In this document: positions 6,426-11,327 of the stretch, piece after piece
Layout of the letters: every line of letters starts with the position of its first letter
Numbering within the stretch: position 1 is the first letter of the stretch
Assembly: GCA_007124105.1 (NCBI GenBank)
Contig: SLFT01000148.1
Span: 1 to 11,327, forward strand
Direction of reading: 5' to 3'
Origin: Candidatus Hydrogenedentota bacterium
GTDB taxonomy: Bacteria > Hydrogenedentota > Hydrogenedentia > Hydrogenedentales > CAITNO01
DNA length: 11,327 bases
Program-made: the position numbers and the translations under genes
Notes under the pieces: generated by a model
The model's database searches: none
The model's input: the letters and a program-made list of their open reading frames with translations, nothing else
What the model was told of the DNA's origin: nothing

Positions 6426-7535
6426 ATGAAACCCCTTGCTGTTGGCGTTGTTGGCTGTGGCAATATATCGGATGTATATTTCCAGGCGGGAACGCGTTTT
6501 GACGCGATCACACTCGTGGCCTGCGCCGACCTTAATCATGAACTCGCCGAGTCGAAGGCCAACCAATATGGCGTACCCCGGGCGGCATCCACAGAGGCGT
6601 TACTCGCCGACCCGGATATTGACATTGTACTGAATATCACCCCGCCCAAGGCGCACACCGAAGTCGCCATGGCCGCTGTCGCCGCGGGGAAACATGTATA
6701 TAACGAAAAGCCGCTGACCCTTACGCGGGAAGAAGGCCGAAAACTGTTGGCGGCGGCGCGGCAACAAGGCGTACGCGTAGGCTGCGCCCCGGATACCGTA
6801 CTGGGCGCGGGCATTCAGACAGCGCGCAAGATCATTGATGACGGCGTGATCGGCAAGCCCGCGTCCGCGACGGCGTTCATGCAGTGTCCCGGCCATGAGG
6901 GATGGCACCCAAGTCCTGAATTTTATTACGAAGTGGGCGGCGGCCCCATGATGGATATGGGCCCGTATTACCTGACCGCGTTAATAACCTTGCTGGGCCC
7001 GATATGTTGCGTTTCCTCAGTTACGCGTACAACATTCGAGAAGCGACTTATCACCAGCGAGCCGAAAAAAGGCAAGGAAATCGTCGTCGAAACGCCAACC
7101 CATCTGACAGGCCTTGTCGAGTTTGAAAACAACGCTGTATGCACCATGATTACCAGCTTTGATGTGTGGCGCAACAATCTGTCCTGTATCGAAGTACACG
7201 GCACAAAAGGTTCGATTAGCGTACCTGATCCGAACGGTTTTGGCGGCGAGGTCAAGCGCTTTCAAGCCGGCGACAACGACTGGAAGACGGCGCCGCTGTC
7301 TCATTGTTATGCCGATCAGTCTCGCGGCCTCGGCCTGGCGGAAATGGCCACGGCAATACAGGAAAACCGAGCGCATCGCGCCAATGGTGAGCTGGCCTAT
7401 CATGTGCTTGATGTGATGCAGGCCTTTATTGACGGCGGCGAAACAAATTCCCGCATCACTATTGAAAGCAGCTGTTCGCGTCCGGAACCCATGCCCATGC
7501 AACTGAAGGACGGACAAACAGGCGTTAACGAATAA
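6426..7535 (+). CDS. Gfo/Idh/MocA family NAD(P)-dependent oxidoreductase
   Basis: Sugar or polyol oxidoreductase of 369 residues. The N-terminal Rossmann fold has the dinucleotide motif GVVGCGNIS (7-15), the acid ending strand two at ACAD (32-35) and the EKP motif (94-96) with its conserved lysine. The C-terminal alpha/beta domain carries GGGPMMDMGPYYLTAL (171-186). In the common family pattern GGG..xDxGxHxxD the His position here is Tyr181 and the last Asp is Thr184, a variant I associate with one large subfamily. I start at the ATG at 6426, with a strong GGAGG (6411-6415) 10 bases upstream, and not at the in-frame start at 6381. It has no signal peptide or twin-arginine motif, so it is cytoplasmic. 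It is likely cotranscribed with the ThuA-like gene upstream. The substrate cannot be read from the sequence. Confidence 0.93.
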   Translation: MKPLAVGVVGCGNISDVYFQAGTRFDAITLVACADLNHELAESKANQYGVPRAASTEALLADPDIDIVLNITPPKAHTEVAMAAVAAGKHVYNEKPLTLTREEGRKLLAAARQQGVRVGCAPDTVLGAGIQTARKIIDDGVIGKPASATAFMQCPGHEGWHPSPEFYYEVGGGPMMDMGPYYLTALITLLGPICCVSSVTRTTFEKRLITSEPKKGKEIVVETPTHLTGLVEFENNAVCTMITSFDVWRNNLSCIEVHGTKGSISVPDPNGFGGEVKRFQAGDNDWKTAPLSHCYADQSRGLGLAEMATAIQENRAHRANGELAYHVLDVMQAFIDGGETNSRITIESSCSRPEPMPMQLKDGQTGVNE

Positions 7536-7574
7536 ATACCGGAACATCATGCTTATACCTGTGACAGGAAGGCG

Positions 7575-7985
7575 TCAGGGCTTTGTCCAATAATCAATTA
7601 CGAGAACCTGCTCCAGATGCGGCTCCAGCAGCGCGCCAAATTCCTTGTGGGCCGGATGTGGGAGATAGGCTTCGAAGTCCGCTTCGTTTCTGAAGGTAAG
7701 CAGGAAACAATGCGTAAAGCCCTGGTCCAGATTCTCAGGACTGACATTGGCGCCCCACTCAAAATCATAAATAAGACCGGTGGCGCTGGGCAGGCGACAA
7801 AACGCTGTTTCAATTGCGCGTACCTGCGCCGGGGTGGCGTCGTCGGTAAACTGGAACAAGACCACGTGACGCAGTACCTGCGCCGGGGCATCCGCAGCAA
7901 CGCCCTCGCTGCTGACGCTAATCAGCAGCAGGCACGACAACACCACACACATTGGAACCAGCAATACGGCATGTTTATACTTCAT
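7575..7985 (-). CDS. Exported Dabb (stress-responsive A/B barrel) domain protein
   Basis: The 136-residue protein is a signal peptide (about 1-31, MKYKH then a hydrophobic core, cleavage plausible at VAA-DA) followed by one Dabb domain (PF07876). The domain is a dimeric ferredoxin-like alpha/beta barrel. Domain hallmarks are LRHVVLFQF (38-46), GFTHCFLLTFRNEADFEAYLPHPAHKEF and the final VLVIDY strand. A cysteine at 18 in VLSC is a poor lipobox. Many Dabb proteins are cytoplasmic, so export is notable. AAGGAG (8000-7995) is 9 bases before the ATG. It converges on the Gfo/Idh/MocA gene (39-base gap) and diverges from the BNR-4 gene. Function is unassigned; the context points to extracytoplasmic carbohydrate processing. 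Confidence 0.88.
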   Translation of the reverse strand: MKYKHAVLLVPMCVVLSCLLLISVSSEGVAADAPAQVLRHVVLFQFTDDATPAQVRAIETAFCRLPSATGLIYDFEWGANVSPENLDQGFTHCFLLTFRNEADFEAYLPHPAHKEFGALLEPHLEQVLVIDYWTKP

Positions 7986-8058
7986 GGCTACACTCTCCTT
8001 GTTGCAGGAACGAAACCTGCGATTTCAATACAATGAAAGAGACAAAACGGACTTTCGT

Positions 8059-8088
8059 AGTCTATCCCCTGCCAGATTGCCCAGTCAA
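8059..8088 (-). promoter_or_regulatory. Candidate sigma-70 promoter for the Dabb gene
   Basis: On the minus strand TTGACT (8088-8083), an 18-base spacer and TAGACT (8064-8059) make a good promoter, giving a leader of about 65 bases. The -35 lies between the halves of a perfect 8-bp inverted repeat, AGATTGCC (8074-8081) and GGCAATCT (8104-8111). Confidence 0.5.
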
Positions 8089-8149
8089 TTTTTGAGCAGA
8101 CACGGCAATCTAACGAAGATTCGTAATAGCGCCAATTATACCCGGTTAT

Positions 8150-8190
8150 TTGCCATCACCTGCTTGTACGGGTATACTAACCCGTATAAG
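8150..8190 (+). promoter_or_regulatory. Promoter with overlapping operator-like repeat for BNR-4 gene
   Basis: TTGCCA (8150-8155), a 17-base spacer and TATACT (8173-8178) form one of the best promoters in the window. CTTGTACGGGT (8163-8173) and ACCCGTATAAG (8180-8190) are inverted copies with 10 of 11 positions matching, 6 bases apart, so the dyad covers the -10 and the expected start site. A site there would suit a dimeric repressor. It is too far from the gene and lacks a T-tract for a terminator. Confidence 0.6.
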
Positions 8191-8226
8191 TACCTTTTCT
8201 CATAACAATCCAGAGGAGACATGGCC

Positions 8227-9639
8227 ATGAATAAGTTTCTTACTACGGCTGGCGTTATTATTGTTGCTTGTGCGCTGTTTGCTGTGTTGCCCGCGGCGGG
8301 CGACTCGATGATAAACAGCGACAAGGCTGACGGCTATAAAGGCATCTGGTTTACCCTCGGACAGTTTTCGGAACATGGCGACAAGTATTCTGGCGGTCTG
8401 GGCACATACACCGCCAAGCATATACCCCTGGCTGTATATGCGCCTGAAGCAAACAAGACATTCTTTGTGTATGGCGCCACTTCCGGTCCAGAAGAACGCT
8501 ATCTGTTATGCATGGCCGCATTTTTCGATCACGAGACGGGAACCGTGCCAAAGCCCACCATTGTTCACGACAAAGAGGGCGTAAACGATCCCCATGACAA
8601 CCCAAGCATCACGCTGGACGCTTCCGGATATGTCTGGGTGTTTGTGAGCGGACGCGGAAGCAGGCGGCCCGGCTATATATATCGCAGCGTAGAACCGTAC
8701 AGTGTGGACGCCTTCGAACGCGTGCGGGAATGTGAAATGACTTACCCGCAGCCCTGGCTTGTTGCGGATGAAGGCATACTGCTGTGTTTCACCAAATACA
8801 CAAAAGGCCGCGAATTGTACTGGACCATGAGCGTGGACGGGCGCGACTGGGCCGAGGACAAGAAGCTCGCGGGCATGGGCGGCCATTATCAGGTAAGCCG
8901 TGAGCGGGCGGGACGCGTCATTACCGCCTTCAATTATCACCCGGGCGGCAACGTGGACCGTCGCACCAATTTGTATTACCTGGAAACCAGCGACTTTGGT
9001 CAAAGCTGGCAGACAGCCGGAGGAGAAACCGTCGCGCCGCCTCTCGAAAACACGCAGAACCCGGCGCTGGTCAGGGATTTTGAAGCGGAAGGCAGGTTGG
9101 TGTATGTGAAGGATATCAATTTCGACGACCAGGGGCGTCCGGTCGCGCTGATTGTGACCAGCGGCGGTCACCAGCCCGGCCCGGAAAATGATCCGCGCGC
9201 GTGGCTGATTGTCCATTGGAATGGCGCAGACTGGGATTATCGCGAAGTAACCCACTCCACCCATAATTACGACATGGGTTCGCTGTACATCAACGCTACA
9301 GACGACTGGCGTATTATTGCGCCCACGGAAGCGGGACCGCAACCGTTGGGAACAGGCGGCGAGATGGCGTTGTGGCTCAGTGACGACCAGGGCGTCACAT
9401 GGCGCAAAGAACGGGACATTACCAAGAACAGTGAATACAACCATGCCTATGCGCGCCGTCCCGTCAACGCCCATCCAGATTTTTACGCATTCTGGGCGGA
9501 CGGCAACCCCGACGAGTTTTCGCCATCGCGCCTATATTTCACCAACAGGGACGGCGACAGGGTATGGCGGCTTCCCTATAACATGACTGAAGACAGGGCC
9601 GCCCCCGCCCATTACGTTTTCGACTATGATTGTCCATGA
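8227..9639 (+). CDS. Secreted BNR-4 repeat beta-propeller protein (sialidase-like fold)
   Basis: Exported 470-residue protein with a signal peptide (about 1-25, cleavage near LPAAG-DS) and a BNR_4-type beta-propeller (PF15892-like). Visible motifs: DGYKGIWFTLGQ (35-46), YSGGLGTYTAKHIPLAVYAPE (54-74), GVNDPHDNPSI (118-128), YVWVFVSGRGSRRPGYIYRS (135-154), and Asp-box-like turns SVDGRDW (202-208), SDFGQSW (255-261) and SDDQGVTW (385-392). I start at the ATG at 8227, not 8221, because AGGAG (8214-8218) is 8 bases before 8227 but only 2 before 8221. The fold is shared by sialidase-like proteins and by some polysaccharide lyases (PL24/PL25 ulvan lyases), so a glycan-active or glycan-binding role is plausible. 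The enzyme activity cannot be fixed from the sequence. It has its own promoter and a divergent Dabb neighbour. Confidence 0.88.
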   Translation: MNKFLTTAGVIIVACALFAVLPAAGDSMINSDKADGYKGIWFTLGQFSEHGDKYSGGLGTYTAKHIPLAVYAPEANKTFFVYGATSGPEERYLLCMAAFFDHETGTVPKPTIVHDKEGVNDPHDNPSITLDASGYVWVFVSGRGSRRPGYIYRSVEPYSVDAFERVRECEMTYPQPWLVADEGILLCFTKYTKGRELYWTMSVDGRDWAEDKKLAGMGGHYQVSRERAGRVITAFNYHPGGNVDRRTNLYYLETSDFGQSWQTAGGETVAPPLENTQNPALVRDFEAEGRLVYVKDINFDDQGRPVALIVTSGGHQPGPENDPRAWLIVHWNGADWDYREVTHSTHNYDMGSLYINATDDWRIIAPTEAGPQPLGTGGEMALWLSDDQGVTWRKERDITKNSEYNHAYARRPVNAHPDFYAFWADGNPDEFSPSRLYFTNRDGDRVWRLPYNMTEDRAAPAHYVFDYDCP

Positions 9640-9655
9640 CGCTGCATTAACAGCG
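9640..9655 (+). other. Short hairpin after BNR-4 gene
   Basis: CGCTG (9640-9644) and CAGCG (9651-9655) make a 5-bp stem directly after the stop codon. No T-tract follows, so it is at most a weak transcript-end structure. Confidence 0.2.
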
Positions 9656-9756
9656 ATGACGGTATGGCCAGTTTCGTTTGACATTTTACTTCGAAGCGAA
9701 ATATGATGTGGCGAGGCGGTCAGGTAGAAACAGAATAACGGGATAGACAGTGACTA

Positions 9757-10056
9757 ATGAAACCCCAAAACCTGCGGGACATACAATCCATCCTTGCCGG
9801 AAAACGCGAAGAACTTGCGCGTGATTATGGCGTTACGCAGATAGGCGTATTCGGTTCCTGGGCGCGGGACGAAGCGACCGAGGACAGTGATATTGATCTT
9901 TTGGTGGAATTCGAGCACTCTCCAGGGTTCTTCAAGTTTTTGGAACTTGAAGAGCAACTATCAGCATGGCTTGGCGCCCCCGTGGACCTGACGACCAAAG
10001 GCGCGTTGAAACCCCGGATTGGGCGGCGCATTCTAAATGAAGTAGTAATGTTATGA
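9757..10056 (+). CDS. MntA-type minimal nucleotidyltransferase (antitoxin family)
   Basis: The 99-residue product is a minimal nucleotidyltransferase. The signature GSWARDEATEDSDID (33-47) is a perfect GS-x10-DxD with metal-binding Asp45 and Asp47; a third acid is likely Asp77 in PVDL. Known relatives (MntA) AMPylate and neutralise the HEPN-domain toxin HepT encoded directly downstream. Here the stop TGA overlaps a new ATG (ATGA, 10053-10056), the usual mntA-hepT coupling. That second frame stops after 11 codons, so no toxin is present and the gene may be an orphan. The ribosome-binding site is weak (CGGGA at 9739-9743, 13 bases away). All three catalytic acids are kept, so the protein itself looks intact. 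Confidence 0.9.
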   Translation: MKPQNLRDIQSILAGKREELARDYGVTQIGVFGSWARDEATEDSDIDLLVEFEHSPGFFKFLELEEQLSAWLGAPVDLTTKGALKPRIGRRILNEVVML

Positions 10057-10088
10057 TCCGGGATTACGGCGACTTCCCTATGGCATGA
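10053..10088 (+). pseudogene. Truncated hepT-like remnant
   Basis: An ATG overlapping the nucleotidyltransferase stop opens MIRDYGDFPMA and then stops. HepT toxins typically begin M-(I/V)-R-D-Y, so the first five residues and the ATGA overlap fit a hepT start. No HEPN domain or RX4HXY motif follows. From about 10065 the DNA resembles the 3' end of the BNR-4 gene instead. Only five residues support the hepT identity, so this rests mainly on gene position. Confidence 0.55.
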
Positions 10089-10100
10089 CAGAAGACAGGG
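10065..10100 (+). repeat. Diverged copy of BNR-4 gene 3' segment
   Basis: Bases 10065-10100 match 9563-9598 at 31 of 36 positions without gaps. Read in the propeller gene's frame the copy encodes RRLPYGMTEDRG against WRLPYNMTEDRA. Two of the five changes (CGA/CGG, ACA/ACT) are silent, so it looks like the relic of a second, homologous BNR-4 gene and not a chance match. It begins where the hepT remnant ends. Confidence 0.65.
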
Positions 10101-10120
10101 GTATTGGCCGCCGAACCATC

Positions 10121-10318
10121 TCAGACGTCAGGACAAGTGTCGTCTTCATAGCCTTCTACCGCGACAAAAACCCCGTGCGAATACGCGTCCTTGTCCAGGT
10201 CGTTAGTGCTCTGCGCCTGCTTGAGCCAGGCTGTCCAGACGCGGTTGAGCTCTTCCCAGGATAGATTCTTCAGGTCAAGGTCTTCCTCGCTCAAAAACTG
10301 GTCCTGTATTCTGATCAT
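10121..10318 (-). CDS. Small acidic protein of unknown function
   Basis: This 65-residue acidic protein has no recognised domain. Its sequence has a KNLSWEELNRVWTAWLKQAQSTND core (17-40), predicted helical, then a YSHGVFVAVEG segment and an acidic end. There is no signal peptide or membrane segment. The ATG overlaps the stop of the upstream gene (ATGA, 10318-10315) and no good Shine-Dalgarno is visible, so it probably depends on translational coupling. The overlap argues that it is real and works with the nucleotidyltransferase-like protein before it, perhaps as partner or antitoxin; that role is inference. Confidence 0.7.
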   Translation of the reverse strand: MIRIQDQFLSEEDLDLKNLSWEELNRVWTAWLKQAQSTNDLDKDAYSHGVFVAVEGYEDDTCPDV

Positions 10319-11124
10319 GCCAAGCCGCCAGGAACAACCGTTGGCAACAGGTCTTCCGCCCGTTTAACCATGTCCTCATGCGCTTCCAGCAGCGGTTTTT
10401 GTCTCATGACTGGCGCCAACCCGGGCCAACTCTTTCGCCACAATTCCGCCGCTTTCAAATAGCGCAGAAGACGCGCCTCATTGGCATGGATCAAATATCT
10501 GCGCTCGGCATCAAGCGCCGTTTCCAGCGCATCGAGACCATCGGCTACGGCGGCCAGCGCGGGTCGTTGTTTTATTGCCTCGACAACGTTTTCTGGATAG
10601 TGCTCGGCAAGTTCCATGAGTTCTCGAGCGCTCCTCGAATATTGCATCTTTTCTTCTACGCCAACGCTTAACCTGGCAAGCTCTCCTATAACCACATAAT
10701 CCTTTTCACGGTTTGTTTTTTTGGTTTCAATCAGATCGGCGACGCCGAGGTATGGCAGCGCGTTATTCTCCTGTTCGCGCCATATCGCGGCCAGCCTTCG
10801 CGCAGACAGGCGCGGCGGACGCGTCACAAAGTCGGTTCGAATACGCATGCCATCACAGTTGAACTCGAGATGGGCGCTCCACCCGGCCGCCATCCAGCGA
10901 ATATCCAGCGGCGCGCCAAAACGGTAGACCGCGCCCCGCTTACTCAACACCAAAAGGATATGCCGCAGGCATTCTTCATCTTCCCGCAGAATCCAGTCGC
11001 CATCTTTGCTCATCAGCGCCAGGCGATGCAGCACGACCGCCTGGCCGCCGCTGATAATAGCGCGTTGGCGTCCGACATTGAATTCTTCGGTCAGTTCGAG
11101 GTAGATATTCTTACTGATTGTCAT
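10315..11124 (-). CDS. Nucleotidyltransferase-fold-like protein
   Basis: The 269-residue product fits the general nucleotidyltransferase pattern hG[GS]-x9-13-DxD. The glycine pair is in ISGGQAV (GG at 26-27), 13 residues follow, then DGD (41-43) in SKDGDWIL. A possible third acid is Asp98 in RTDFV. A second block, VADLIETKKTNREKDYVVIGELA (128-150), resembles a conserved segment I recall from uncharacterised proteins with this fold. The rest is mostly helical and charged. I start at the ATG at 11124 because the 66 codons before it in this frame are overlapped by a better reading frame. An AGG lies 9 bases upstream. It overlaps both neighbours (14 bases upstream, 4 downstream). It is not related by sequence to the MntA-type gene. 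Activity is unproven. Confidence 0.75.
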   Translation of the reverse strand: MTISKNIYLELTEEFNVGRQRAIISGGQAVVLHRLALMSKDGDWILREDEECLRHILLVLSKRGAVYRFGAPLDIRWMAAGWSAHLEFNCDGMRIRTDFVTRPPRLSARRLAAIWREQENNALPYLGVADLIETKKTNREKDYVVIGELARLSVGVEEKMQYSRSARELMELAEHYPENVVEAIKQRPALAAVADGLDALETALDAERRYLIHANEARLLRYLKAAELWRKSWPGLAPVMRQKPLLEAHEDMVKRAEDLLPTVVPGGLA

Positions 11125-11327
11125 TGTTCGAAACCTGTTCGGGGCGGGCCGTGGCGGTTCCAGGCTTTTTATTCGAGCGAGAACGTGCCCCGCCGTCATA
11201 AGTATCAGCCAGAAATTCGACGGGCGTCCAACTCGCGAATGTTTTCGCCTTGTCGCGTTTCCCGTTAATCGTAGTCTCTTTACCGTCCAGATAAGCGTGA
11301 GTATACCATTGGAATCGCGCAAAGCCA
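11111..11327 (-). CDS. Partial gene, C-terminal 71 residues, unknown function
   Basis: This minus-strand frame is open from the window edge to a TAA at 11113-11111 and overlaps the next gene's start by 14 bases. It has no start inside the window. The visible part reads FQWYTHAYLDGKETTINGKR, continues with SWTPVEFLADTYDGG and ends in a basic, polar tail (SNKKPGTATARPEQVSNNDNQ). The folded-looking part followed by a disordered tail, and the overlap, are what a true gene end would look like. I do not recognise a family. It is the first visible gene of the three-gene operon. Confidence 0.65.
   Translation of the reverse strand, partial: GFARFQWYTHAYLDGKETTINGKRDKAKTFASWTPVEFLADTYDGGARSRSNKKPGTATARPEQVSNNDNQ

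Noticed and set aside
7558..7568. CCTG-TGA-CAGG palindrome between the converging Gfo/Idh/MocA and Dabb genes
   Set aside because: Four-bp stem without a T-tract; common by chance.
8506..9474. Long minus-strand frame of 322 codons opposite the BNR-4 gene
   Set aside because: Length comes from codon bias of the opposite strand. The plus strand has signal peptide, ribosome-binding site, promoter and propeller motifs.
9563..10100. The mntA-like gene as a transposon bounded by target-site duplications
   Set aside because: The 36-base flanking copies differ at five sites with coding-like changes, too long and too diverged for a recent target duplication; no terminal inverted repeats or transposase.
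11125..11322. 66-codon N-terminal extension of the nucleotidyltransferase-like protein
   Set aside because: The overlapping frame 11111-11327 reads as a more protein-like C-terminus, and the extension has no ribosome-binding site.
1..11327. CRISPR arrays, tRNA or rRNA genes
   Set aside because: No regularly spaced repeats and no cloverleaf or rRNA-like stretch seen in the non-coding gaps.

Overview
The window looks like chromosome from a Gram-negative, probably free-living bacterium of moderate GC. The gene repertoire (BNR-4 beta-propeller, ThuA-like and Gfo/Idh/MocA proteins, a secreted Dabb protein, an HTH_34-type winged-helix regulator) is typical of the PVC or Hydrogenedentota-like groups. 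That placement is inference from gene content, not a phylogenetic result.

Layout. (1) 33-2255: the conserved ribosomal/GTPase block rplU-rpmA-obg. An intrinsic terminator closes rplU-rpmA, and a 369-bp gap before obg holds a palindromic repeat and candidate promoters. (2) 2256-2622: a non-coding gap with REP-like nested palindromes. (3) 2623-3703: a six-helix membrane protein translationally coupled to a small winged-helix regulator. (4) 3772-5427, minus strand: an O-antigen-ligase/Wzy-type membrane protein with a TPR-like tail. (5) 5696-9639: a carbohydrate-related neighbourhood of ThuA-like protein, Gfo/Idh/MocA oxidoreductase, secreted Dabb protein (minus) and secreted BNR-4 beta-propeller protein. 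The last two diverge from a 241-bp region with a good promoter on each strand, and the plus-strand promoter overlaps an operator-like inverted repeat. (6) 9757-10100: an MntA-type nucleotidyltransferase antitoxin followed by a hepT-like start codon that is cut off after a few codons. The sequence at the break closely resembles the 3' end of the BNR-4 gene 500 bp upstream, so this is a decayed, rearranged junction. (7) 10121-11327, minus strand: three overlapping genes. They are the C-terminal end of an unidentified protein that enters from the window edge, a protein with a nucleotidyltransferase-like GG...DxD motif, and a small acidic protein of 65 residues.

How the genes work together. Blocks 1, 3, 4 and 5 are independent units. 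Block 5 suggests polysaccharide or sugar-derivative processing: the propeller protein and Dabb protein outside the cytoplasm, the ThuA-like and Gfo/Idh/MocA proteins inside. Blocks 6 and 7 form a small accessory island with two distinct nucleotidyltransferase-type genes. The least explained parts are the three-gene edge operon, the hepT/BNR-4 junction and the nested palindromes in the 2.4-kb gap.
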